Below, one piece after another: positions 47,089 to 55,292 of a stretch of 64,000 nt of DNA. Below the pieces are notes generated by a model. The model was not told the DNA's origin and searched no databases. It was given only the letters and a program-made list of their open reading frames with translations. A program made the translations under genes and the position numbers. How positions within the stretch are numbered: position 1 is the first letter of the stretch; the number at the start of each line of letters is the position of its first letter. This stretch comes from Cycloclasticus sp. (GTDB lineage: Bacteria > Pseudomonadota > Gammaproteobacteria > Methylococcales > Cycloclasticaceae), in NCBI GenBank assembly GCA_012959695.1, contig DUCS01000031.1, forward strand, positions 20,538-84,537, given 5' to 3'.

Positions 47089-49266
47089 ATGGTTAATTCA
47101 ACGACAAAACCTGCTCAGTCACGCAGTTTGCCAAATATCAAGTTAGTCAGTTCTGATGGCGATATCAGCAAAAAAGATTTAAGGCTTGTTAAACAACGCT
47201 TTTTAAACCTTCATAAGTTAAAAATGCGAAGGGCGTTGGATGCAGTAACCCCACGACAAAAAATATTTCTAGAACTTTTGCCTCTGCTGTTTCACGTTAA
47301 TCATCCAGTGTTACCGGGTTATGTGTCGAGTAAAGCACCCGCAGGGATAGCGGATTATGCGCCGGGTAAATTAGTAATAGACAAAGCGAAAAAGCTGGGT
47401 AAGGGGTTTGTTTATAGCAAACGAGCAAAACGCTCTTTTGCGATTGAGTCGATTTTCTTGATGGGCAGTGTGGGGAGTATTGCTTATGTTAAAGGCAGTG
47501 ACATGGATTTATGGTTATGCCATGCCGCTAATCTTTCTGCCGATGAGTTGGTTCTGCTACAGGAAAAGGCCTGTGATATTGAAAAGTGGGCGGAGAGCCT
47601 GGGCTTAGAAGTGCACTTTTTCTTGATGAATGCGGAAAGTTTTAAACACGGTGCTGCGACCCCGTTGTCTTCCGAAAGTAGCGGCAGTACGCAGCACCAT
47701 TTATTACTTGAAGAATTTTATCGAACGGCTTTGTATGTAGCAGGCCGTTACCCAGTGTGGTGGTTGGTGCCGCCAGAAGAGGAAGGAAATTATCAGGCAT
47801 TTGTCGATAATTTATTGAAGCAGCGTTTCATTAATCAGCATGATGTGATTGATTTTGGGGGGCTCGAAAATGTTCCTGCCGAAGAGTTTTTAGGCGCGTC
47901 ATTTTGGCATTTGTATAAAGCCATCGACTCGCCCTATAAATCGCTTTTGAAGCTGATGTTAATGGAGTCATACGTTGACCAATACCCTAATTTTCAATGG
48001 TCGGCATTGTTGATGAAGCAACGTGTTTATGCCGGTGAATCTGATGTCAATAAACTGGATGCGTACTTGATTTTGTACGACGTGCTAGAAGCGTACTTCA
48101 TAAAAAGAAACGAGCCTGAGCGGTTAGACTTAATGCGCTACTGTTTTTACAGTAAATTAAACGAACACACGAGGAGCGTATCGAAACAAGATTGGCGGCA
48201 AGACGTCTTTATGGATATGCTCGAAAAGTGGGCACCGTTACCTGAATACCTTGAAAATGCATTGGAACATAAAGAATGGGATATTTCGCAAGTTCAACAA
48301 GAAAAAGAGCGCTTAACCAATGAGCTAACACACAGTTACCGCTTGTTAATGCGCTTTGCAAAAGAACGCATAGACAAGTCGAAAAGAGACAGCGAAGAGC
48401 TCACGCTGTTGGGTAGAAAATTGAATGCAGCATTTGAGAAGCGGCCAAGTAAGCTCGAGCGATCGACGATAAAAAACACGCGGATACGTCAAGAAAGCAA
48501 AGTCATTTTAAAACAGCAAAAGGTGCAAGACCGGCAGGTTAGTTGGTTACTCAACCGGCTGGATATAAATAATAATGAACAATTTATCCGTCAGGCACGC
48601 GGTTTAATTGGCTTGTTAGCGTGGTGTGTTGATTGCGGCGTGCTTGGAGAGAAAACTAAAATAGCGTTGGACCCTGGCGAGAGCCAAATCAATGCACGCG
48701 AAGTGTCACAAACATTACGTAGCGTATCCGTGTTTTTTAATACCCTGCCTAAAAAGCCGGCGGACCTTAACGCCTACCGGTTTAAGCCGGTGGTTACGAA
48801 TGTAATGTTAGTCATCAATTCAGGTGTTGATTCGATGAATGACTACACGGAAAAGGGTATAAATTTGACCAGCGCGCGTTCTGATGCGCTTAGCTTTGGC
48901 TCACAGCGACGCAACCTTATTCTCAGTGTCGATATGATGTTCCGTAATTCATGGAATGAAATAGTCGTTGGAAAGTATGAGGCGATGGATGGCTTAATGA
49001 GCTGTTTATGTGAAATCTTCGACCACAAAACGTTAGGCGTAAAGCAGGCACTACCTATCTTAGTGTGCAGTAGTTATAACTCGCCCAGAGCGATGAGTGT
49101 GTCAAAAAGAATACATGAGTTATTCAAACAAATAGCGATAGTTTATAAACGTTATAGTCAAAAAGTATCGCCGCGATTAGTGATACAGTCTGCGCGTTCA
49201 TTTTACCTCATGCAGGTTAATGATCGGAAAATGACAGCGATTGCTGTGAGCGAGAAAAACTCTTAG
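47089..49266 (+). CDS. cyaA: Class I adenylate cyclase, N-terminal and main part (frame-split gene)
   Basis: A 725-residue product with the class I cyclase catalytic domain. FLMGSVGSIAYVKGSDMDLWLCH (residues 123-145) is the nucleotidyltransferase-type motif, with the metal Asp pair D138/D140. NHPVLPGYVSSKAPAGIADY and WWLVPPEEEGNYQAFV are also family-typical. It makes cAMP from ATP. Family proteins are about 850-950 residues, and this frame stops early at KMTAIAVSEKNS. The missing C-terminal part follows in another frame at 49258-49931. One extra A in the A-run at 49255-49259 would restore a protein of about 947 residues. Confidence 0.85.
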   Translation: MVNSTTKPAQSRSLPNIKLVSSDGDISKKDLRLVKQRFLNLHKLKMRRALDAVTPRQKIFLELLPLLFHVNHPVLPGYVSSKAPAGIADYAPGKLVIDKAKKLGKGFVYSKRAKRSFAIESIFLMGSVGSIAYVKGSDMDLWLCHAANLSADELVLLQEKACDIEKWAESLGLEVHFFLMNAESFKHGAATPLSSESSGSTQHHLLLEEFYRTALYVAGRYPVWWLVPPEEEGNYQAFVDNLLKQRFINQHDVIDFGGLENVPAEEFLGASFWHLYKAIDSPYKSLLKLMLMESYVDQYPNFQWSALLMKQRVYAGESDVNKLDAYLILYDVLEAYFIKRNEPERLDLMRYCFYSKLNEHTRSVSKQDWRQDVFMDMLEKWAPLPEYLENALEHKEWDISQVQQEKERLTNELTHSYRLLMRFAKERIDKSKRDSEELTLLGRKLNAAFEKRPSKLERSTIKNTRIRQESKVILKQQKVQDRQVSWLLNRLDINNNEQFIRQARGLIGLLAWCVDCGVLGEKTKIALDPGESQINAREVSQTLRSVSVFFNTLPKKPADLNAYRFKPVVTNVMLVINSGVDSMNDYTEKGINLTSARSDALSFGSQRRNLILSVDMMFRNSWNEIVVGKYEAMDGLMSCLCEIFDHKTLGVKQALPILVCSSYNSPRAMSVSKRIHELFKQIAIVYKRYSQKVSPRLVIQSARSFYLMQVNDRKMTAIAVSEKNS

Positions 49267-49316
49267 TAGAACTATCTAAGCCGCAACCCATATACAGCCC
49301 GATAAAATTTGATGGT

Positions 49317-49931
49317 TTGATTGAGCAAAAAAGATTATTGCCGGTTATTTGTGGTCACCATAAAGCGGGACGCATTCAAATATATTATGCGCAATTGAAT
49401 GATGATAAGGCGCAAGTTTATATTTTGGATGAAAAGGGTTCGCTGTTTTTTAAAGAGCAAGATTTCGTTAATGAATTGTCGTTATTGCAATCTTATAAAG
49501 CCTTGCTTGAAAGCATCATGCATCGCCGTCGTTTAGCCGCATACGAAAAAGACGATATGACGTTTGATTTAGAAATTGAATGTTATCGAGTTGAGAAAAT
49601 TCGTCAGCATTGGGCGTTAAAGTCGATACAAGTGCCTGATATGGTGCTAAATCGAGGAATGGACGTTCGAGTGGCATCCGATAGGCAAACGAAGGAGTCG
49701 CATATTTATTGTAATATGCAAACATTCTCGAGTTTGGATTTTGGTAATAATCTTTATAGCGAAGCGTCACGCTATATTCGTCAAGAACGGAAAGGGATCG
49801 AGGATTACCCAGTTTATATCACTGATATTGACGTGCCACACGAAGAATTGGGGGTGACGAATCATGGGCAGTTACAAACCATTCACTATTTACATTACAA
49901 ACAGCGTATTGAAGACAAGTTGAACGTTTAG
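49317..49931 (+). CDS. cyaA: Class I adenylate cyclase, C-terminal part (frame-split gene)
   Basis: The remaining C-terminal regulatory region of the adenylate cyclase. Related sequence starts before the first possible start codon (a TTG at 49317): the same frame is open from 49224 and reads EKLLVELSKPQPIYSPIKFDG from about 49254. Then RLLPVICGHHKAGRIQIYYAQ, QVYILDEKGSLFFKEQDF and YITDIDVPHEELG follow. There is no ribosome site at the TTG, so independent translation is unlikely. It is either a real loss of the C-terminus by a one-base deletion or an assembly error. A terminator follows at 49957. Confidence 0.72.
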   Translation: MIEQKRLLPVICGHHKAGRIQIYYAQLNDDKAQVYILDEKGSLFFKEQDFVNELSLLQSYKALLESIMHRRRLAAYEKDDMTFDLEIECYRVEKIRQHWALKSIQVPDMVLNRGMDVRVASDRQTKESHIYCNMQTFSSLDFGNNLYSEASRYIRQERKGIEDYPVYITDIDVPHEELGVTNHGQLQTIHYLHYKQRIEDKLNV

Positions 49932-49956
49932 ATTAAGAATATATGCAGTCAAAAAT

Positions 49957-49990
49957 AAAAAACCCTATGCAATTTTACATAGGGTTTTTT
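49957..49990. terminator. Bidirectional terminator between cyaA and the peroxiredoxin gene
   Basis: A 13-bp stem AAAAAACCCTATG/CATAGGGTTTTTT with an eight-base loop. It has A-rich and T-rich flanks for both strands and serves the convergent cyclase and peroxiredoxin units. Confidence 0.88.
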
Positions 49991-50051
49991 ATGCTGCTTT
50001 TATACCCAAAGGGCATAAGTTTCATTGAAGCGGAAAGCAAATCATTTCTGC

Positions 50052-50576
50052 TTAATTCAGCTTTAAATGCTGAAGCATCGTGTCAACATCGCTGCAAGTA
50101 AATGGGTCATCTGGGCAGTTGTCCATTTTTCCAGGCTCGCTGAATAAAGCGGTAATTTGCTGGTCATCAACCAACATTGAGTAGCGCCATGAACGATCGC
50201 CAAAGCCAAGGTTGTCTTTTTTTACTAACATACCCATCAAACGGCTAAATTCGCCGTTACCATCAGGTAGCAGTCGTACATTTTTTACGTCAAGGTTTTT
50301 GCCCCATTGGAACATGCTGAAAGCGTCATTGACGCTTAAGCAATACACTTCATCAACGCCAAGGTCTTTCAATTCTTGGTATTTAGCATCATAGCCCGGT
50401 AAGTGAGTGCTTGAACATGTGGGTGTGAATGCGCCAGGCAGTGCGAAAATGACGATTTTTTTACCACTAAATATGTCGTTTGTTGTTACATCTTGCCAGC
50501 GGAATGGGTTGTCTCCACCAATGCTTTCATCTCTTACGCGGGTTTTGAATGTAATATTAGGAACTGTGTTTGTCAT
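50052..50576 (-). CDS. Peroxiredoxin, Prx5 type
   Basis: A 174-residue thiol peroxidase of the Prx5/hybrid class reducing hydrogen and alkyl peroxides. The peroxidatic Cys is C54 in LPGAFTPTCSSTHLPGY. The remaining family segments VYCLSVNDAFSMFQWGK and LGFGDRSWRYSMLVDD are clear. No glutaredoxin domain is fused. A second Cys pair near the C-terminus (DNCPDDPFTCSD) may serve resolution. The ATG at 50576 has a GGAGA site 8 bases before it and is preferred to one five codons earlier. It lies downstream of oxyR on the same strand, with an OxyR-like site before it. Confidence 0.92.
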   Translation of the reverse strand: MTNTVPNITFKTRVRDESIGGDNPFRWQDVTTNDIFSGKKIVIFALPGAFTPTCSSTHLPGYDAKYQELKDLGVDEVYCLSVNDAFSMFQWGKNLDVKNVRLLPDGNGEFSRLMGMLVKKDNLGFGDRSWRYSMLVDDQQITALFSEPGKMDNCPDDPFTCSDVDTMLQHLKLN

Positions 50577-50659
50577 TTGATATGTCTCCATTAAAGATTA
50601 AAAGTGCGAAGGTTCGCGTTAACTGGAGGTAGTTTAGGGTTAGTTTATAATTAAGTAAA

Positions 50660-50696
50660 ATCGAATGATTTTATTGCGACAATAGATTTTATCTAT
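50660..50696 (-). promoter_or_regulatory. Putative OxyR binding site before the peroxiredoxin gene
   Basis: ATAGATTTTATCTAT (50682-50696) matches the OxyR element ATAGNTNNNANCTAT exactly and is palindromic. Seven bases away lies a second, degenerate copy (50660-50674, ATCG...TTAT), giving the expected paired layout. It ends 83 bases upstream of the peroxiredoxin ATG and overlaps the oxyR stop. Confidence 0.6.
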
Positions 50697-51592
50697 TTAG
50701 TATTTTTGTGAGCGTAAAAATTTTGCAGAAGCTCGGTGAGCAAGGTCATTAATTGAATTTTGGGATTTGTTTTTCGCCATACCAAGCAAATGGTTCGCGT
50801 TGGTTGTGGGTTTTCAAACGGGATATATCGGATGTTGCCATCGCTATCATTATCTCTAATGGCCAAATCAGGCATAAACGTGATGCCGGTATTGGCGCGT
50901 ACCATTTGTCGCAAGGTTTCTAAACTGGTGGCACGAACGTTTTGTTCTTCCTTTGCGCCATTAAGCTGGCAAAACTGTAGCGCCTGATCGCGCAAGCAAT
51001 GTCCTTCATCCAACAGTAACAACGGCTCATTAATGATGTCGGCGGGTGTAACCGTCAGCTTGTTAGATAGGTGATGTTGCGATGACACTGCCAGTTTAAA
51101 CGGATCTTCAAATAAACAGGTAAACGTTAAAGCATCGTCTTTAATAGGCGCGGCAAGTAAAGCAGCATCAATTGCGCCCTCTTTTAATTGCCGTATCAGC
51201 GTATTGGTTTTTTCTTCTATTAATATTAATCGAAGGTCTGGAAGTTCATCTTTTATCAATGGCACTAAATCTGGCAAAATATAAGCCGCAAGTGTTGGGA
51301 AAGCACCTAACCTAAAATTACCGCCTAAGGGTTGTTGTGCGTTGTGGGCGAGTTCTTCAATGTCCTCCACATCGTGGAGAATCGTTTTGGCTTTGCTAAC
51401 AATGCTTTCGCCAACTTCAGTAACGATAACGCGTTTATTGTTACGCTCAAAAATCTTGATGCCCAGCGTTTCTTCCAGCTTTTTGATTTGCATACTGAGC
51501 GTGGGTTGGCTAACAAAACACCGTTTTGCTGCTTTAACAAAGCTTTTTAATTCAGCAACGGCAACGATGTATTTTAGGTCTCTTAAATTCAT
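50693..51592 (-). CDS. oxyR: Hydrogen-peroxide-inducible activator OxyR
   Basis: A 299-residue LysR-type regulator. The winged helix-turn-helix is at the N-terminus (LKSFVKAAKRCFVSQPTLSMQ). The substrate-type domain carries C199 and C208 in EGHCLRDQALQFC, the same numbering as the redox disulfide of E. coli OxyR. This makes it a true peroxide sensor rather than a general LysR protein. It lies 16 bases after an esterase gene on the same strand, with the peroxiredoxin gene downstream as the likely direct target. Confidence 0.94.
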   Translation of the reverse strand: MNLRDLKYIVAVAELKSFVKAAKRCFVSQPTLSMQIKKLEETLGIKIFERNNKRVIVTEVGESIVSKAKTILHDVEDIEELAHNAQQPLGGNFRLGAFPTLAAYILPDLVPLIKDELPDLRLILIEEKTNTLIRQLKEGAIDAALLAAPIKDDALTFTCLFEDPFKLAVSSQHHLSNKLTVTPADIINEPLLLLDEGHCLRDQALQFCQLNGAKEEQNVRATSLETLRQMVRANTGITFMPDLAIRDNDSDGNIRYIPFENPQPTRTICLVWRKTNPKIQLMTLLTELLQNFYAHKNTK

Positions 51593-51607
51593 GTTCCAGG
51601 TTTTGAG

Positions 51608-52279
51608 TTAAGAGAGAACCGAAATTAGCCAAGCCTTAATGTGGGTAATTTCTTTTGGGCTGACCGAATGTTCCATGGGGTAGGAGTGCCATTCAACGGT
51701 GTAGCCACTTTCTTCAAGAAATGTTCTAGCCGATTCAGCTTGTTCAATGGGGATAACGGGGTCGAAATCACCGTGACCATAAAAAATTGACGTGTCACCG
51801 TTGCCGTTTTGCTCTGCGTTTTGTAACGTGCCGCGGACGGGCAAATAGGTAGATAGCGCCATGATGCCAGCTAAAGGGCTAGGAAAACGAATGCCTGCAT
51901 CAAGGGCAATAACACCGCCTTGTGAAAAACCCGCGATAACGATTTTTGATGGACCAATGCCCATCGCGATTTCATCGTTGATCATATCGCTGATAACGGC
52001 GCTAGATTTTATTATGCCATCTGCATCGGCGCGCTTCATTAAATCCATCACGCTAATGTCGTACCAAGCAGGCATGACCGCGCCGCCGTTGATGGAAACG
52101 GGCATGTCAGGCGCTTGAGGGAAAATAAAGCGAATACCCAATTCATCTTGAATGCCCAGTTCAGGCACCAGGGGTGCAAAGTCGTTACTGCTAGCACCCA
52201 GGCCGTGTAGCCAAATGACGCTGCAACGAACAGGGGTGTTGGGATTTGAAATAATGGACGGTAGTCGAGTTGCTTGCAT
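51608..52279 (-). CDS. Carboxylesterase/phospholipase-like alpha/beta hydrolase
   Basis: A 223-residue alpha/beta hydrolase of the acyl-protein-thioesterase/carboxylesterase family. The oxyanion-side motif is VIWLHGLGASSNDF, the nucleophile elbow GFSQGGVIALDAG holds the Ser, the Asp is in GHGDFDPVIP and the His in YPMEHSVSP. It is cytoplasmic, with no signal peptide. Substrates of bacterial members are short acyl esters; the natural one is unknown. It is the first gene of a minus-strand run ending in oxyR and the peroxiredoxin. Confidence 0.9.
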   Translation of the reverse strand: MQATRLPSIISNPNTPVRCSVIWLHGLGASSNDFAPLVPELGIQDELGIRFIFPQAPDMPVSINGGAVMPAWYDISVMDLMKRADADGIIKSSAVISDMINDEIAMGIGPSKIVIAGFSQGGVIALDAGIRFPSPLAGIMALSTYLPVRGTLQNAEQNGNGDTSIFYGHGDFDPVIPIEQAESARTFLEESGYTVEWHSYPMEHSVSPKEITHIKAWLISVLS

Positions 52280-52373
52280 GGTTGTTTTGTAAATTGCTGA
52301 GAATGATTAGAGTATGCCAAAAAACGCCAAACGTTTATACTGCAGTTTATTAAAATAATAAAAGGATGCGAAG

Positions 52374-52493
52374 ATGACGCGTTTATTAAAAGTGATGCTT
52401 ATTTTGGGTTTACTAGCGGTATCAGCAGGTTGTGGGCAAAAAGGCGATTTGTATTTACCAAGTGAGCAAGTGGCGCATTATTTAGGATTGTAA
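52374..52493 (+). CDS. lptM: LptM (YifL-type) small lipoprotein
   Basis: A 39-residue lipoprotein easily overlooked. A short signal peptide (LLKVMLILGLLAVSAG) ends at a lipobox Cys followed by GQKGDLYLPSEQ, the hallmark of the LptM/YifL family, which helps LptD mature at the outer membrane. An AAAGGATG stretch precedes the ATG. Its stop abuts the lysA ATG, and the lptM-lysA-dapF order is widely conserved. Confidence 0.88.
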   Translation: MTRLLKVMLILGLLAVSAGCGQKGDLYLPSEQVAHYLGL

Positions 52494-53765
52494 ATGGATC
52501 ATTTTCACTACCGCGAAAATCAGCTGTATGCTGAAGATGTTGCTATTGCATCGATAGTTGAGCAGTTCTCAACGCCAACGTATGTTTATTCCAGAACAAC
52601 GCTAGAACGCCATTGGAATGCGTTTGACCAAGCGTTTGAAGGGCGGCCTCATTTAATATGTTATGCGGTGAAAGCCAATTCTAATATCGCGGTTCTAAAT
52701 GTTCTGGCTCGTTTAGGCTCAGGGTTTGATATTGTCTCTGTGGGTGAACTTGAACGCGTATTAAAAGCAGGCGGCCAGCCAGAAAAAATAGTTTTCTCAG
52801 GGGTCGGCAAACGTCGCGACGAAATTCGTCGCGGGCTAGAGGTTGGCATCCGTTGCTTTAACGTTGAAGTGACAACAGAATTAGACCGTATCAATGAAAT
52901 AGCCGGTGAAATGGGTATAGTAGCCAACATTTCTATTCGCGTGAATCCCGATGTGGACGCGCAAACACACCCTTATATTTCTACGGGCTTAAAAGAAAAT
53001 AAATTCGGCTTGTCTATTGAAACAGCATTTGAAGAATATCAACGCGCCCATCAATTGCCTCACCTAAATGTTGTCGGCTTGGATTTCCATATCGGTTCTC
53101 AGTTAACCGATGTAAAGCCCTTCGTGGATGCGCTAGATCGTGTTTTGAGCTTGTTGGAGCGATTAAAAATGGTTGGTGTTGATATTCAGCACTTAGATTT
53201 GGGTGGTGGCTTGGGTATTCGTTATCGAGACGAGCAGCCACCGTTGCCTGAAGAATACGTTAAGGCGCTATATCAACGGCTAGGTGATTTACCGTATGAA
53301 ATTTTGTTGGAACCTGGTCGTGCCATTGCAGGTAATGCGGGCATTTTAGTCACTAAAGTGGAATACATTAAACCAACCGAAGATAAGCAATTTGCGATTG
53401 TGGATGCGGCAATGAATGACTTAATGCGCCCTGCGTTGTATCAAGCGTGGCAAGATATAGTGCCTGTTAATCAATTATCTGATAGCCCGATAAGGAATTA
53501 CGATGTGGTCGGCCCGGTGTGCGAAACGGGTGACTTTTTAGGTAAAGATCGTGACCTTGCGATTAAAGAAGGCGACTTATTGGCGATTCGATCGTCAGGC
53601 GCGTACGGCTTTACCATGAGTTCCAATTATAATTCTCGCCCGAGCGTTGCTGAAGTAATGGTGGATGGCGACCAAGTGCATTTGATTGGTGCTCGTCAAA
53701 ATGTAGAGAGCTTGTGGCAAAACGAGGCCATGTTACCCAATGAATTCGAGGAAGTCGGTTGCTAA
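52494..53765 (+). CDS. lysA: Diaminopimelate decarboxylase
   Basis: A 423-residue PLP enzyme making lysine from meso-diaminopimelate. The PLP lysine is in ICYAVKANSNIAVL. FHIGSQLTDV, DLGGGLGIRYRDE, EPGRAIAGNAG and VGPVCETGDFLGKDR (the substrate Cys) are all present. It starts directly after lptM and overlaps dapF, whose product supplies its substrate. Confidence 0.97.
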   Translation: MDHFHYRENQLYAEDVAIASIVEQFSTPTYVYSRTTLERHWNAFDQAFEGRPHLICYAVKANSNIAVLNVLARLGSGFDIVSVGELERVLKAGGQPEKIVFSGVGKRRDEIRRGLEVGIRCFNVEVTTELDRINEIAGEMGIVANISIRVNPDVDAQTHPYISTGLKENKFGLSIETAFEEYQRAHQLPHLNVVGLDFHIGSQLTDVKPFVDALDRVLSLLERLKMVGVDIQHLDLGGGLGIRYRDEQPPLPEEYVKALYQRLGDLPYEILLEPGRAIAGNAGILVTKVEYIKPTEDKQFAIVDAAMNDLMRPALYQAWQDIVPVNQLSDSPIRNYDVVGPVCETGDFLGKDRDLAIKEGDLLAIRSSGAYGFTMSSNYNSRPSVAEVMVDGDQVHLIGARQNVESLWQNEAMLPNEFEEVGC

Positions 53766-54583
53766 TCAATTTCAGCAAAATGCACGGTTTGGGTAACGAC
53801 TTTGTCGTTATCGATGCGATTAACCAATTGGTAGAATTAACGACCGAGCAAATTAAGCAGTTAGCAGATCGCCACTTTGGTGTGGGGTTTGACCAATTAC
53901 TGTTAGTTAAACCAGCATTAGGCGATGCCGATTTCCGTTACGTTATTTACAACGCCGACGGCAGCGAAGTGTCGCAGTGTGGCAATGGCGCGCGTTGCTT
54001 TGCATTGTTTGTTACTCAAAAAGGTCTTACGGACAAACGTTCTATTCGCGTTGAAACAGGGTCGGGTGAGCTCATATTAAATATCGATGGTCAGCAAGTG
54101 ACAGTAGATATGGGCCTGCCACGTTTTGCCCCCGCGAGCATTCCCTTGTTAATCGACCAACAACAGCTGACCTATACAGTAAATGTGGGCGGTGAGAGTG
54201 TTGAGTTTACGGCCCTATCAATGGGTAACCCACACGCCGTTATTCAAGTAGATAACATTGAAAATGCAGCCGTGCAGGTGGCCGGTGCTGCGCTAGAAAG
54301 CCACGAGATTTTTCCAGAACGCGCAAACATTGGTTTTAGTGAAACAGTGAATCATTCAACGATTAAACTACGTGTTTATGAACGAGGTGCTGGCGAAACG
54401 TTAGCCTGTGGCAGCGGTGCATGTGCAGCTGTTGTGGCGGGCGTTCAATTAGGCAAGCTGACGGCTCCTGTTAATGTTGATTTGCAAGGCGGTCAGTTGA
54501 CCATAGACTGGCAAGGTGAAGGCCATTCGGTGATGATGACGGGGCCTGCAACGTTTGTTTTTGATGGTATGATTGAGCTATGA
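53759..54583 (+). CDS. dapF: Diaminopimelate epimerase
   Basis: A 274-residue DapF interconverting LL- and meso-diaminopimelate for lysine and peptidoglycan. The two catalytic cysteines are in GSEVSQCGNGARCFA and ETLACGSGACAAVVAG. The start is a TTG overlapping the lysA stop by seven bases. It gives the family N-terminus (LINFSKMHGLGNDFVVID), whereas the first ATG (53780) would cut off part of the first strand. Confidence 0.96.
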   Translation: MLINFSKMHGLGNDFVVIDAINQLVELTTEQIKQLADRHFGVGFDQLLLVKPALGDADFRYVIYNADGSEVSQCGNGARCFALFVTQKGLTDKRSIRVETGSGELILNIDGQQVTVDMGLPRFAPASIPLLIDQQQLTYTVNVGGESVEFTALSMGNPHAVIQVDNIENAAVQVAGAALESHEIFPERANIGFSETVNHSTIKLRVYERGAGETLACGSGACAAVVAGVQLGKLTAPVNVDLQGGQLTIDWQGEGHSVMMTGPATFVFDGMIEL

Positions 54584-55290
54584 CAGACCAGCAGACTTTA
54601 CAACAATCATTAGAGATAACGGCTGAACAGGTACGAGATTATCTGCTTGCATCGCCCGACTTTTTTAACGAATACCCCGAGTTACTTGAAAGTATTCAAG
54701 TTAAAGAACAGCGCGGTGGCGTGGTGTCGCTGACCATGCGTCAATTGGCGTTATTGCGTGATAAAAATGAAAAGTCGCAAAAGCAGTTAGAAGGGCTATT
54801 AGCAATTGCACGTGAAAACGACGCGTTATTTGGTCGCATGCAACAACTCACAACAGCGCTGATTGATGCACGTTGTGTTGAGGATGTTTTTGCAACGCTA
54901 GACGACATGCTACGGGAATGTTTCGGTGCAGATTTTTTTGCCATTCGTTTGATTGACAGTGATGATGCGCTAGATTGCCCAATCAGTGATGTTGTGTGGG
55001 CAAAAGACGCGGCAGAGCTGGAGTATTTCAAACGCATTTTGGACTCGCAAAAAATAAAATGCGGGCTTCCAACACATGCTCAAGCAGAGGCCTTATTTAA
55101 TGAACAAGCGTCAGATGTTCATTCAGCGGCATTTATCCCCCTGAAAATAGATCAACAAGACGGTTTGCTAGCAATAGGCAGTAAAGATTCAGACCGTTTT
55201 CACCCGACGATGGGTACATTGTTTATTGCGCATCTTGGCCAACTTGTTGCAAAACGTCTAGCTTCTTTACAGCAAACCAAGAAAGGCTAG
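54580..55290 (+). CDS. DUF484 family protein (GAF-like)
   Basis: A 236-residue DUF484 protein. The conserved opening is EQVRDYLLASPDFFNEYPELLESI, a short coiled coil (residues 50-75) follows, and a GAF-like domain makes up the rest. It is regularly found between dapF and xerC, as here. Its start overlaps the dapF stop by four bases. The function is unknown. Confidence 0.85.
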   Translation: MTDQQTLQQSLEITAEQVRDYLLASPDFFNEYPELLESIQVKEQRGGVVSLTMRQLALLRDKNEKSQKQLEGLLAIARENDALFGRMQQLTTALIDARCVEDVFATLDDMLRECFGADFFAIRLIDSDDALDCPISDVVWAKDAAELEYFKRILDSQKIKCGLPTHAQAEALFNEQASDVHSAAFIPLKIDQQDGLLAIGSKDSDRFHPTMGTLFIAHLGQLVAKRLASLQQTKKG

Positions 55291-55292
55291 CT

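Noticed and set aside
47089..49931. Programmed -1 frameshifting in the adenylate cyclase gene
   Set aside because: The joint reads G AAA AAC rather than a canonical A AAA AAG-type slippery heptamer, and I saw no clear stimulatory hairpin directly after it. A one-base indel is simpler.
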